Source: Gautieria morchelliformis (lineage: Eukaryota > Basidiomycota > Agaricomycetes > Gomphales > Gomphaceae). Taken from it: a stretch of DNA of 64,000 nt. A model generated the notes under the pieces. It saw only the letters and a program-made list of their open reading frames with translations. It was not told the origin of the DNA and ran no database searches. Made by a program: the position numbers and the translations under genes. The stretch is taken from positions 401,046 through 465,045 of the forward strand of contig WHVA01000027.1 of assembly GCA_015179125.1 (NCBI GenBank), given 5' to 3'. This document shows positions 19,593 through 30,675 of the stretch, piece after piece (within the stretch, counting starts at the first letter, position 1; every line of letters begins with the position of its first letter).

Positions 19593-22136
19593 ATGCAGAT
19601 AGAGTATCTTGGAGTGATTGTGTCGGAAGGAAAGGTGGAAATGGACCCAGTCAAAGTTTCCGGTGTGTCGGATTGGCCCGTGCCACGGAACAAAAAGGAG
19701 GTCCAGTCCTTCATTGGGTTTGTCAATTTCTACCGGCGGTTCGTCAAGGACTTCTCCTGCCACGCCCGTTCCCTCTTCAACCTCACCAAGAAGGAGGTTG
19801 GATGGCGGTGGGGAGAGCCGGAACAGGCCTCCTTTGACAAACTCAAGGAGCTGATCACTTCTGCCCCGGTCCTGATCTTTCCCGACGACTCTCGCCCTTA
19901 TCGAGTCGAGGCGGATTCTTCCGACACAGCTACTGGAGTGGTCTTGTCACAACAGTCATCGGAAGATGGTGATGGGTGGCATCCGATTGCCTTCTTCTCT
20001 AAAAGCCTTAGTCCGGTTGAGCGGAACTATGAGATCCATGACAAGGAGATGCTTGCAATCATCCGAGCGCTGGAGGAGTGGCGACACTTCCTCGAGGGTG
20101 CTCTATGCCCCTTTGAGATCTGGACAGACCACAAGAACCTCGAGTATTTCCGCACGTCTAAGAAGCTGAACCGACGACAAGCACGGTGGTCCCTACACCT
20201 GTCCCGGTTTGACTTCATGCTCCACCACCGCCCCGGCCGCACCATGGGCAAGCCCGATGCCCTATCCCGCCGCGCGGATCACGGAAGCGGAAGTGGAGAC
20301 AACGCGGATATGACACTGCTCCGCCCAAGTCTCTTTGCAATCCGTGCCCTAGAAGGAGTAACTGCAGTTGGGGCGGAAGCGGAAATGCTCCGGGATATCC
20401 GGAGGCAGTACCGGAATGGAGAGAAGGAGGAGTCGGTGGTGAAGGCAGTGGAGGAACTCCGGAAAGGGCACTCACGGTCTGTACGGGCAGCGGAATGGTC
20501 GGAACGTGATGGACTGCTCCACTTCAGAGGCAAGGTCTATGTTCCGGGTGGGGCGGACCTCCGCCGTCGCATCGTGTCCCAGCACCATGACACACGGGTC
20601 GCTGGGCATGCTGGCAGGTGGAAGACGCTGGAGTTAGTGGCTCGGAATTACTGGTGGCCTCAGATGTCCCGCTACATCGGACAGTACGTGAAGACATGTG
20701 ACCTTTGTCTCCGAACCAAAGCACAACGACGTCCGCCCGTCGGAGAACTTGTTCCGCTCCCGATTCCCGAATCCCGCTGGGACACCATCAGTGTCGACTT
20801 CATCGTTGAACTCCCAGAGTCTCATGGCTACGACGCGATCATGAACGTCGTGGATTCGGTGAGCAAGGTGTCCCACTTCATTCCGACGCACACGACGATC
20901 ACAGCCCTCGGAGCGGCCCGCCTGTTCCTTGCACATGTCTGGAAGTTGCATGGGCTCCCGAAGCAAGTTGTTTCCGACCGAGGTCCGCAGTTTGTCGCGG
21001 AACTGACTCGGGAGCTCTACCGCCTGCTCGGCATAAAGCTGGCTACCACCACAGCGTACCATCCGCAGGGTGACGGACAGACGGAACGGGTCAATCAGGA
21101 GTTAGAGCAATATCTCCGCCTCTTTGTCAATGAGAGGCAGGATGACTGGGATGAGTTACTTCCGCTGGCGGAATTCCAATACAACAACCATGTCCATTCC
21201 GCCACACAACAGACTCCCTTCATGCTTGACTCCGGACGACACCCGCGGATGGGCTTCGAACCACGCCAGGCTGAGTCCCGACTCGAGATGGTCAATGAGT
21301 TCCGAGACCGCATGGACTCCACCCTTTCGGAAGCCAAGTCGGCCCTTGCGAAGGCCAAGGATGACATGGCAAGGTACTACAACCAACGCCGGGTTCCTGC
21401 CCCAGAGTACCAAGTTGGAGACAAGGTGTACCTAGATGCAAGTGACATCCGCACCACACGCCCTTCGCAGAAGCTTGCCCACCGCTACCTTGGGCCCTTC
21501 ACAGTGACGCGGAGGGTTGGACGGAATGCATACCGCCTCCGACTTCCGATGTCCATGTCCCGCCTCCACCCCGTCTTCAACGTGGTGAAGTTACTCCCTA
21601 TGCTTGAGGACCCAATTCCACATCGGAAGGCTCATCCGCCACCTCCGCCAGAAATTGTAGATGGGGAAGAGCACTACGTGGTGGAACGGATCCTGGACAG
21701 CCGGTTTGTGCGAGGACGACTCCAATTCCTCGTGAAATGGGAAGGGTATGGGTACGAGGAGAATTCTTGGGTCCCGGAGCAAGATGTTTCCGCTCCTGAC
21801 AAACTCCGGGAGTTCTATAGGACACATCCAGGTGCCCCTCGCCGAATCCGCTCGCTGGCATTTCAATCCCTTGTGTCCCGTGCTTCGAGGACGCAGCACG
21901 CTAGAGGGGGGGTGATGTCAGGGGACACCCTGTTTTCCATTTCCAGTTCCGACACCACACCCAGTTCCGACTCCATTTCCGACTCCGCTTCCGGTTCCGA
22001 TTCCATCTCCGCATCCGCTTTCGGGAACGATTCCGCTTCTGGGAGAACTTCCACCAGTTCCGTTCGCCTTGCCAGTTCCACTCCAATTTCCGACTTCCGC
22101 CCCGGAACAGTGTCGGAAATCAAGCGACTCGCATAA
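19593..22136 (+). CDS. Gypsy RNase H, integrase and chromodomain (copy B)
   Basis: This is an 847-codon open frame continuing RT. In order: RT thumb (IEYLGVIVSEG), RNase H ([37 protein letters not shown]), the integrase HHCC zinc finger (HHDTRVAGHAGR, CDLCLRTKA near residues 325-375), and the DDE core with SVDFIVELP, VVSDRGPQFV and YHPQGDGQTERVNQEL. Next come a GPY/F-like segment (HRYLGPFTVTRR) and a chromodomain (YVVERILDSRFVRGR, FLVKWEGYGYEENSW) that likely targets insertion to chromatin. The last 73 codons lie in the 3' LTR and give a Ser-rich tail. No stops were seen. Confidence 0.95.
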   Translation: MQIEYLGVIVSEGKVEMDPVKVSGVSDWPVPRNKKEVQSFIGFVNFYRRFVKDFSCHARSLFNLTKKEVGWRWGEPEQASFDKLKELITSAPVLIFPDDSRPYRVEADSSDTATGVVLSQQSSEDGDGWHPIAFFSKSLSPVERNYEIHDKEMLAIIRALEEWRHFLEGALCPFEIWTDHKNLEYFRTSKKLNRRQARWSLHLSRFDFMLHHRPGRTMGKPDALSRRADHGSGSGDNADMTLLRPSLFAIRALEGVTAVGAEAEMLRDIRRQYRNGEKEESVVKAVEELRKGHSRSVRAAEWSERDGLLHFRGKVYVPGGADLRRRIVSQHHDTRVAGHAGRWKTLELVARNYWWPQMSRYIGQYVKTCDLCLRTKAQRRPPVGELVPLPIPESRWDTISVDFIVELPESHGYDAIMNVVDSVSKVSHFIPTHTTITALGAARLFLAHVWKLHGLPKQVVSDRGPQFVAELTRELYRLLGIKLATTTAYHPQGDGQTERVNQELEQYLRLFVNERQDDWDELLPLAEFQYNNHVHSATQQTPFMLDSGRHPRMGFEPRQAESRLEMVNEFRDRMDSTLSEAKSALAKAKDDMARYYNQRRVPAPEYQVGDKVYLDASDIRTTRPSQKLAHRYLGPFTVTRRVGRNAYRLRLPMSMSRLHPVFNVVKLLPMLEDPIPHRKAHPPPPPEIVDGEEHYVVERILDSRFVRGRLQFLVKWEGYGYEENSWVPEQDVSAPDKLREFYRTHPGAPRRIRSLAFQSLVSRASRTQHARGGVMSGDTLFSISSSDTTPSSDSISDSASGSDSISASAFGNDSASGRTSTSSVRLASSTPISDFRPGTVSEIKRLA

Positions 22137-22332
22137 TAGGTGGCATCAAGGGTCGATCAAGGGTCAGGGGGATGCAGGGTTGATGGCGGGTGCCAAGTGT
22201 TGTCCCTGGCTGCGCAGCGTAGTATAATACGGGCTCGCTGACATTGGGGGTCCTTAGACTTTTCTCTTTGGATTTCCCCTTGTCAGTTGTGTGGTAGTGT
22301 GATCTCCACGACTAGCCAGGGTTGCCCTTACA
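21904..22332 (+). mobile_element. Polypurine tract and gypsy 3' LTR (copy B)
   Basis: A purine run at 21904-21912 leads to TGTCAGGGGACACC at 21916, and the LTR ends CCCTTACA at 22332 (417 bp). It lacks the 63-bp duplication seen in the 7033, 31604 and 49591 LTRs. The next base run, GATCC, belongs to copia 2. Confidence 0.9.
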
Positions 22333-23395
22333 GATCCATCATCAAAACCGTCGGGCTGACGCATGTAGATCTCCTCATCTATAGTTGAATTGAGGTAGGC
22401 GCCTTTGACATCCATCATTTCGATTTCCCAATCGAGTGTGTTTGCGATCGCTAATAGAACACGTAGTGAATCGAATTTGACCACGGGTGAGGTTATCTCG
22501 TAGTAATCCATCCCTGGCCTCTGTGTGAATCCTTGAGCCACAACCCTTGCTTTAGCCTTATCGAATTGCCCATCCGGTTGCGTTTTGACGGCGTATACCC
22601 ATCGGCAACCGATAGCTACTCGTCCGGGTGGTAGTTCTGTTAATTCCCATGTTCCTAACGTTTTGTGTTGATCCATCTCAATTTCCATCGCTTTCTCCCA
22701 GATCGGCGCATCATCACGTGATACCGCCGCTCTGTAATTCTCAGGTTCAGTGATGATTTCTCTCGTTATGTAAACCTGCTCGGTGCGTCCTGAATCATTC
22801 AGTTTCCGATAATCTGGTCTTTGAGTGATACGCGCGCTCCATCGAATTTGTGGGGCTGGCGCTTGTTCAGGTGGATCAGGAACAGGCGCCATCTGGGGTG
22901 ATGATGTCTGCGGGGTAGATGGGATCGGGTCCGGCACATGCTCACGTGGTGAGTGCTCCCCCTCGAGCGGTGCTGTGTCGTCATTGTCGTTATCTGGGAT
23001 AGGGTAGAGTCTGTTGTCGTTTTCGTCGAATGTAATATTTCTCGAAATTTGAACATGCTTTGAGGCTTTATTGTAATACCTCCAGGCTTTTGCATGTTCT
23101 GCTACTCTGACGAAGATGTGTTCTTCTGCCTTTGGATCAAGTTTAGTTCGACGTTGATCCGGCACCATAACCCAGCAATTTGTCCCGAATTCCTCTAGAC
23201 GTGCTATGTTCGGCTTCTTGCCGAATAGTGCTTGGAACGGCGTTGCGTCATCTCCAAGCGCTCGCGTGGGTGATCGGTTTTTGATATAGCACGCGTAAGC
23301 CACGGCCTCGGGCCAGAGTATTTTTGGCAGGTTCTTGGCAAATATCATTGCCCGTGCGTGCTTGAGTAAGGTCCTGTGAGTCTTTCGGCGATTCC
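22333..23395 (-). pseudogene. Copia 2 integrase C-terminus and RT N-terminus
   Basis: The frame starts after a frameshift near 23395 with RTLLKHARAMIFAKNLP, AYACYIKNRSPTRAL and FGTNCWVMVPDQRR (end of integrase). A Pro/Asp-rich linker and RRPD-like lead-in follow, then WELTELPPGRVAIGCRW, KARVVAQGFTQRPGM and MMDVKGAYLNSTIDEE, the N-terminal RT blocks. The RT active site is missing because gypsy B starts at 22332. The open frame to the left of 22333 is LTR sequence read by chance. Confidence 0.88.
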
Positions 23396-23920
23396 ATTCT
23401 GGGCTGGGGAGTATGGAGCTGTGGTCTCCATGATAATGCCATATTTTGCACAAAATTCCTTGAAATTTTTATTGACATATTCCCCTCCATTATCTGAGCG
23501 AAACCTCTTCAGTTTCTGACCTGTTTGGGTCTCGAGGAATGCCTTGTATGTCTCGAAGTGTTTGAGCACTTCATCTTTGGCGCTTCCGAAATAAATGACT
23601 GTGTACCTAGATTTGATGTCTGTGAAAGAATAGAAGTATTTTTCACGTGATGGTCCCTCGGTCTGGGCAGGCCCCCATACATCAGATACTGTTAGGTCAC
23701 CGACCTGTTCTACAGTGTCCTCGGCTCTTTTGGGGAATGGCTCCACATGCCGTTTGCCTTGTATGCACGCTTTGCACTGGCTCGGCTCGTCTGACTCGTC
23801 GATCTCAAGTCCGGTAACTAGATCGTTAGACTTCAACAATTTTATGGAGTTTATATTGACGTGCCCTAGTATCCTGTGCCATTTGTCCCATGACCGTCCC
23901 TTTGCCGCTGCGGCAAAGTC
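23345..23920 (-). pseudogene. Copia 2 integrase
   Basis: Downstream of a TGA at 23921 the same frame reads DFAAAAKGRSWDKWHRILGH, the zinc-binding region ending CKACIQGKRH, then LTVSDVWGPA (first Asp), FRSDNGGEYVNKNF (second Asp) and YSPAQNGIAERL (catalytic Glu). A one-base frameshift just after that breaks it near 23395. The TGA occupies a position where Arg (CGA) fits. It is one polyprotein with its neighbours on both sides. Confidence 0.88.
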
Positions 23921-25162
23921 TCATGCCTCGACTGATCGAGTGACCCGTGCCTTCATACAGAACAGCTGCCCGCGCTTCTGTCCCTGTGCGAAGATAACTC
24001 CGGCGCGTGATTTGAATTCAACGCCGGTGCCTGAAAATGTGGCCGTGTTGCCCTTATCAGTTAAACACCCTATGCTGATAAGGTTGTTCGGCGCATCCGG
24101 TGCATGCTTGACGTCACGTAGTTCGATCGTGTTCGTCTTGGCGCCGATCTTGAATTCCATGTATATCGTGCCTCGGCCTTGTGTATGTAGTACCGCATCA
24201 GGTGAAATTCCTTCAATTTCTGATGGTTCCTCCGCATAGCTAGCAAAATCGTTTCGGCTTCGAGCTATATGTGTTGTTGCCGCTGAATCGGCTAGCCAGT
24301 CGGATGCAGATATAGCACTGTATGCTATCTCCTTAGATACAAATGCAAAGTCCTTTTCTTCTGCTTGTTTGACTGTTTCTTTGTTCCCTGATTTGAACCA
24401 TTTCGGTGCTTGGCCCTCCTTGCCGCCACCTTTCGCCCAACAGTCCTTCACGTAATGACCCTTCTTGCCGCAATTTCGGCACTTTCCCTTTGTTGCTCCT
24501 GAGTCATCTTTCTTGGGCCTGTGACGTTGTTGCGCCTTAAGCGCTGTCTGCCATGCCGATCCAGCTTTCCGTGCTCGATCCTCATCGAGGACTCGAGCTA
24601 TTAATATATCAGCTGTCGTCCCGGCTCCACTGGCGTTTACTGCCGTAATAAACGCCGACCAAGAATCTGGTAATGACGTCAGCAACATGTTCGAGAACTC
24701 GGTGTCACTGATGTAATGTCCCCACGCATTCAGTTCCTGTTGAATGCCGCGGAGCTTGCTTACGTGCTCCTCCATGTTCACGCCGTCCTCGGCAAGCGTC
24801 CGGAAGAAATCTCTTCGGAGATTTACAATCCCCACTGCTCCCTTTGATTCGAATATTGCTTGTAGACTAGTCCATACAGCAAACGCAGACATCGTCTGAT
24901 TGATGTAAACTAGTTGTTCATCGGCAACTCTGAGGCAAATCTCTTTTCTAGCTTTCTTGTCCTTCCTTCTCCAATCGTCGATCTCCTGCTGCTCGGTCGC
25001 AGTGACGTTGTCAGCATCTGCCGGTCTCGGTTCCGTCTCCCTGCCGATAGCCACGTCCCACAGATCTAAGTCATCGAGTATCCACTCGAGCCGTCGGCGC
25101 CACGCCGTGTAATTATCCCCGTTCAAGGGGTCGATCTTGTACGTGTTGTTGCTACTCGACAT
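23921..25162 (-). pseudogene. Copia 2 gag and protease
   Basis: It starts MSSSNNTYKIDPLNGDNYTAW, typical of copia gag (UBN2-like). It continues with VNMEEHVSKLRGIQQEL and LTSLPDSWSAFI, the knuckle CRNCGKKGHYVKDC and AKGGGKEGQAP. The protease motif is LADSAATTHIA, with Asp-Ser-Ala in place of the usual D-S/T-G. TGA at 23921 ends it. It begins 90 bases from the primer site, the normal spacing for copia. Confidence 0.9.
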
Positions 25163-25252
25163 CGTCGATCGGTTATTGAGTCGTTGGAGTATAGAGCGTA
25201 GTTGGAGTAAGCTAGATGTGTAATAGTTTAGTTATGGCCGGGGCCCATAACC

Positions 25253-25474
25253 TGTGGAACGAAGGAGATATAATAATCTGATATACTACGATCTCAAGTG
25301 GATCGTTCTGCCTTATATACAAAATATGATGTCCATTGTATTACCAATCTCTTCGAGCTGCTGTGCCGATGCGGTGCCGGTGCATCAGCAACCCGGGGTC
25401 GAGAGCGATCTCGAACCTCCGGCTAAGTGCGTGCCGGCTCTGCCTTGGCGGTGTCATCGTCCCGATTACTAACA
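25253..25474 (-). mobile_element. 5' LTR of copia 2
   Basis: On the plus strand it runs from TGTGGAACGAAGG, next to the primer site, to ATTACTAACA at 25474 (222 bp). The right edge is supported because the sequence after it (25475 on) matches an independent locus at 38267 that has no LTR. The target duplication would be GAAGC, but its partner lies beyond the missing left end. Confidence 0.75.
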
Positions 25475-25845
25475 GAAGCAAGTCTCCTCTCAGCCCTGTC
25501 TCTCATCTCAAGGACAAGCGCTCCTCACACCACTCGCAATCAACGATCACGGATGAATACCCGTCCGGTAGGTCCTCTCAAGGCGTCCGCCATGATACCG
25601 CGCCAAGCATGCCTCCCTACGCGTTACAGGATCACCCGCGCCGTCTGAGTGAGAGCAAAGTATGCTTTTCCCCGAGAGAGCAGCGTTGGCGGCAAGTCGT
25701 ACACCGCTCGACTGTCACAGGACGCCAGAGAAAGCGTTCCGCGAGTGACAGCGTCGACAGGTCTACACACCCGCGACTACTAGTCCTTCATCGTAGGCGT
25801 CGCGCACGCGGAAGTATGGGGATAATAGGGATGCATGGGTTATGA
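25475..25845 (+). pseudogene. Unknown coding-like fragment, duplicated at 38.26 kb
   Basis: About 190 bp (25475-25665) are similar to 38262-38450. In the plus frame both give a Ser/His-rich peptide sharing KRSSHHSQST and TDEYPS, ending in this copy with ALQDHPRRLSESK. The frame here remains open to 25845 and becomes Arg-rich. The shared segment starts exactly at the copia 2 LTR edge, so the copia seems to have landed inside this sequence. I do not recognise the family. The opposite strand also has a short open frame, so coding is uncertain. Confidence 0.35.
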
Positions 25846-26294
25846 GGATACACGCACAGATGCAGCGTAACGCACACCTGGAGGAACGCGCGACACACCT
25901 CCAGGTTTGCCAAAGGTTTACGTTTCACCACCGCTGACAACTAACCGTAACGCGTGGGCCCAGTCCGCGAATCAGCGACACAAATAACGAATCCCGGAGT
26001 ATGAGCTTGAGCTGGAGGTGCTGTGCGTGTGCGTGCGCGACTCCCAGGCCGAGCCTAGAAAACCCCTTCCTCAATTAATATCCATCACAGGCTGCACCGC
26101 TTGAAATGCACTGGCAGAGTGTGTCTCAGTGGGACAGCGATGATCTATCATATATCGGAGGACTGGTGAGTCGATACCCGGCAACATTGACGCATCGTGA
26201 ACAGAAAGATATACATAGATCACAGAGTGAGAACTGACTCATTGTATTGGATATATAGCAAGGAATTGCCCGTACCCATGTTAATCGTTAATCG
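25846..26294. other. No gene seen
   Basis: The stretch between the coding-like fragment and the KDZ element end holds no frame with recognisable motifs. It includes CA-type and GTG-rich text and short AT-rich parts, but nothing I can assign. Confidence 0.5.
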
Positions 26295-26392
26295 AAATGC
26301 GTGCGCACTATGAGCACGCGCCGCAAGCCTTACTGTAATCGCATATTTCAGGGTTTATCCAGTTACAGGGCGAATCACGCACAATCACAATC

Positions 26393-26880
26393 ACACGTGT
26401 TAAATTCTCAACTATTAATTGTTACCTATACATCAAGGCTCGTCCGATTAATTATTTCCCTTCTTTCCGTTCATCCGCCTTGGCGGAATACTAACCTAAT
26501 TGCTATGAATCTCTGATTCCCCCGCCGATAATCCCAACCGATCTAATCTGCCCCCTCGCACATGCAGGCGGCCTGTCCCTCATCCACTCTTCAATGTAAG
26601 AGACATTACTTTGACATTACGTTGACTACCCTTGTCTCATATCCGCTGATAATTTTCCAATCACAGACTCGAAATCATACCGCTGCATTATGGCAAATCC
26701 ATCTCGACATGTATAACCATCGAATTCCATAACCATCGAATCCTAACCAATACTCCCTGGTAGAATCGGATTGAACTGGATTCCTAGCATCTGCAGAATA
26801 AGTTATCGGCACGGATATTCCTTCCCAAATCCCATCGAATAGTATCAGTCCGATTGTTTTGATTGAAAATCGAACCTGTG
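26393..26880. other. KDZ element left non-coding arm
   Basis: AT-rich text with repeated ATCGAAT/GGATT words, for example the near-direct repeat ATAACCATCGAAT at about 26710-26745. The right arm (35290-35580) has a similar GGATT-rich look, but I could not align the two convincingly. No gene was seen. Confidence 0.4.
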
Positions 26881-26889
26881 CAATACACC

Positions 26890-29800
26890 TACGCAAACAT
26901 CAAGGCCAGCGTATGTTAGGATGGCCTGGTGCTGCGGTGGACGACACCTTTGGCTTTCTCATACTTTTGCTGACATTCGGCAGCCATACCTTCATACATG
27001 TCAGCCTGTTCGTGAGCGTACGCCCGACGGCCACGCGTAAACGACCTGTATGTGGACGGAATTCCTCCTCTAGGATCTCTACCTCTTCCCGCCACCGATC
27101 CCTATGAGCCCTGGCTCGGAACCACTGCACCCGATCCACTGGGGGGCGTACTTAGTGCATGACACGAACTGTAAGATCAGAATCACGCACCATCTTTCTC
27201 CCATTCGGTTCGGCTGGCGTCTGAAGGTGTAGTACCAAACCCCGTCCGCCATATCCATGATTCTTCACGTCTGCCATCGCCGAGCGCATGCCCCTCCACT
27301 ATGGCTTTCATCCAGAGGTCGGTGTCACGCAAAGGTAGGTACGTGGTATTGTCAGCTGCCATTCCCAGTCGAATCATGGCGGCCTGGGCCACACGATACT
27401 TCTGCACATACTTGTCTCTTTCGCTGATGCTTGATTTCAAGATGCTTTGGGCGCGTGTATTGTCTCGCTGCCCACGTATCTCTTTCTTCTTGAAGGCCAA
27501 GTTGACTGAGAGCTGCTTGATGCAAAGTCGGACACTGTCCAGTGCATCGTTAGCCTCCCCCCGTCTAAGTTCCATTTCTTTCAGCCCAAGGTCATATACA
27601 CCCAGCTTTTGGCGTTGGGAAGTGGTAGGGAAGTGTGACGGCAAGAAGAGGGACTCTTCTTCGGGGTCCTCGTGTGGCGCATCAGATATTAGAGCCTGCA
27701 GGGCCGGAAAGTGTTCGATCTGGTACTTGCGCCACTTCTCAATGTCGCGGCGAAGTTTGAGCCTGGAGCTGGCGATCTCAGCTTCCATTTGAGGAGTAGT
27801 GTCCGTTCCAGTGGTGGAACGAGATTGTTCTTTCAGATGCCGTCTGTGTTTCAACGTCCATGAACTTAGCAAATGCCCATATGAGTTCTTAACTTACTGG
27901 TGGGCATGGATCCGCAAGCCGGTGTTAAGGAACACTGCATTGCCACCGACAGCAGTCCCAGCCCTTTCTGCTGCATGTTCTTTCAACGATAGCTCTTGAA
28001 ATATAGCCACTTGGGTTGGTGCTGCAAGGAGGCACAATGGGTGCGTTCTGGAGAGGGTTCATGTTCGACATGACTACTGACCTTTCGCAAAGCGAGGTCG
28101 ATATACACTGCGCCATTCTCCTCCCTCCTTATATGGCTCGGTAATCATGGCTTCCCACTCCACGAGAACGTGTGGGGCCATGGGTATGTTTTCAAAAGCG
28201 ATTTGGGCCTGCTTGGCCATGCCTTGAGCATCGATTAGCGAGTGATAGAGAGAGTCGCCTGCAAGCAATTGTCATCCATAGATACCGTAGAAAGTTGCTT
28301 CATGACTGACTCATGTTCTGAACCTTGCTCCAGTTCCAGTCACTGTATAGATCATCCAAAGTGTCGTGGCGGTGGCCATGATTCATTTCCTTGACGCTGC
28401 CATTGGCTTGGTTGAGCTCACTCCACACAGTCTCAATAAGCTCCCCACACGTTCGCCCCACGCCATACGTGAAGTTCAGTGACCAGCGATATCCGCAATC
28501 CAATTTATGCCCGGCAAGGTGCATTTTGGGGATCAGGGCTGTCATTCGGGAGACAACTGGTACCAATGTGGGAAAATGCTGCCGGAAGCGGGTCACGAGG
28601 TGCACCATATATTGGCATGCCACATCGTATGTCAGGCCTACATCTTGCAGTGATGTGCATTCTCGCAATGCCTGGGCTAGGGCATAATCTGCGTTGGCGT
28701 AACTGCAAATTTGGCACGTGTCAGAGGGATTACACAGTTATAATACCGGAACGTCCCACCGTTCACCCTTTTGGAGGTCAACGACGGCACCAGGTTGTAT
28801 GATGCCATGGCGGGCACATACAACCGCAACCACACCGGTAATTTCAGTGTTCTTGAATTTAGCTTTGTTTTGCATGTTGACTGCTTTGAGGTGTGCGCAC
28901 GTTGATTTTTGCAAGTTCCAGGCATCTCGAACCTTGATCGCACTCTTTTTGTGATTGTCAACTTACCTCTGGGGTCTCTCCAATTTCCGACAGGTATGTC
29001 CGATAGGTTGAGCTTTCGGCACAGTACCCATGGCCCTCGCCCAGTGCGACATCATCAGGGTCATCTCATTTCTTTTTCTTCTGGGAGGAAAAGTTGCCAT
29101 CTATAGACAGCCATCGTCGGTGGATGTATCGTCATGATGCATGTGTGTTGCGCAAGCTGTCAGGCATGTTGAAGTTGTCCTCAGGGCATGCCGGAAAGCG
29201 CACAGCGAGTGTCCCAGGCGTGCGATGGGAGAGGACGGAGTCTATGCCATGGACCTGTCCACTGTGTTTCAAGGCAACCAAATGACGCCACATCCGTACT
29301 ACTTGGAGAAATTCTTGGTATTTGGTCTGCCCAATTCCGTGTGTCAGCCCCTCATGGCTGAGGGAACATACGGCACCTTACCGTGACTGTGTTAGAAAAT
29401 GCTCGGTCTGTGTGCCGACATAAGGCTTCACAATAGTCATATGCTGATTTTTTGGACGTGAGACTCTGAATGTGAAAGTCTGAGGGTGGCAAAAGTGAAA
29501 GCCAAACTGATGCGCTGGGGATCTTGTACTGTCGCCGGAAACAATCCCATGCGCATGAGCTGACGAATGGGGTCAGGGTGCCCATGACAGTGGCACAATT
29601 GCAAGGCGACACGATGATGTCCATTGGTATGGACCACAGTGAACTGTCGTGGTGGATGCTGGGGTGGAATGTGGGGGCAGAGTTCATTGTCCTCATGACC
29701 TAAACCGATGACAAGGCCCAGGTCAACCAATGGTGTCTGTATGTACCGCTCACCATTGCAGCGCTGCACACGATGGAACGGAAGGCGTCGGTGCATTTAC

Positions 29801-30545
29801 ACAATACAGGATGCACAGAACCGTGGGGATTTCCAACATTCCAGACATCGGAAAATGCCTTCTTCTCCACAGTGGCAGGTAAACAATTGTGGCATGGGTG
29901 CATCATGCTTGAACATCCCGTCCAGCAGATCAGGGATTCGGTTAATGAATGCTTGCATGAAACTCGAGGCACCCTGGAGTTGGGGTGTGGCAATGTTAAA
30001 GGTGCTGTGGTGGGATAGAAACAACAAGCCTACCTGGTGTCGAGGCATTTGTACGGGCAGTGGGCATGTTTCAGGACGTGGTGTATGGCATTTGGTCCGT
30101 TTTGGAGGCCGACCAGAGTTGACGGCGAACTGCTTCACTGATGGGCGACGTGTTGGATCGTGGGCCAAGTTGGTATGAGTGACAATGGACTGGTGGGGGT
30201 TCGTGTGCCATCTGACAGGGCTGGCCATCACCTGGGGCTGGGAGGATGAGGATTCCCTTTTGAGGGCGGCTGCCAAAGTGGATCCATGGGGAGCAGTGGG
30301 AACTGTTTGGTTCGTCTTCATGGCACGCACTTGTAAGTTACACAGGTTCACGACAGGTTCACAGCAGACACCATGAACATGCATGGGGTCACGTGATATC
30401 ATGCCACCGATGGATGAAAAGTTTCCTGATCCATGTGCAGTGACATCGGTTCCTGATCTTCGTCTGAAAACTGAGAATTGCCGGTGATCTTCCTTTTTTT
30501 TTGGGGGGGTAGAGATGCAGGCCCGTCTACGCGCCATTCTCGATT
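26890..30545 (-). pseudogene. KDZ-family transposase with CxC2 cysteine cluster
   Basis: This is a Kyakuja-Dileera-Zisupton transposase read right to left. The N-terminal region near 30350-30540 is shifted out of frame by a homopolymer in AAAAAAAAA near 30500. The cysteine cluster CHCGEEGIFRCLECW with HRRLPFHRVQRCNGERY lies near 29740-29870. The catalytic region includes CPEDNFNMPDSLRNTHAS and WLSIDGNFSS (29080-29180), then DPDDVALGEGHGY. The C-terminal part has YDVACQYMVHLVTRFRQ, IPKMHLAGHKLDCGYRW and GHRHDTLDDLYSDWNW, and then FLPSHFPTT, EANDALDSVRLCIKQL, WIWRTGFG and RVQWFRARAHRDRWREE. Several short introns separate these blocks. TGA at 29132-29134 and 29066-29068 break the core. Confidence 0.85.
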
Positions 30546-30675
30546 ATTAACGTGTATTATATATTGCCAACCACTCCCTATAATACTAGCATTCTAGGTA
30601 TGGTAGCCTCAAGAATTCCAAGAGTGCACTTTGCATATTTCAAGAAAACACCATCTTGCAGCACCTACAGGGGCT

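Larger units (their letters stand above)
17238..22332 (+). mobile_element. Ty3/gypsy chromovirus, copy B (gag to 3' LTR)
   Basis: It lacks the 5' LTR and the gag N-terminus and is otherwise complete through RT, integrase, chromodomain and 3' LTR. It overlaps copy A (8032-11133) over about 3.1 kb. Divergence there is roughly 5% in gag and protease but close to zero over 18725-20073. The 3' LTR is followed at once by copia 2 RT sequence, so copy B originally inserted into copia 2. Confidence 0.9.
22333..25474 (-). mobile_element. Ty1/copia element 2, minus strand, interrupted by gypsy B
   Basis: Read right to left: LTR (25474-25253), primer site GGTTATGGGCCCC beginning at 25252, gag (from 25162), protease, integrase and the start of RT. 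It stops at 22333 in codons for QPDGFDDGS, where the gypsy LTR begins. The remaining RT-RNase H and second LTR are not in the window. Gag and pol are clearly different from copia 1, although both use the same half-tRNA-type primer site. Confidence 0.88.

Noticed and set aside
7033-22332. One single gypsy element with LTRs at 7033 and 21916 interrupted by copia 1
   Set aside because: Three kilobases of gag-RT occur twice, the flanking 5-mers differ (GCCAC and GATCC), and the LTRs differ by a 63-bp duplication. Two elements are required.
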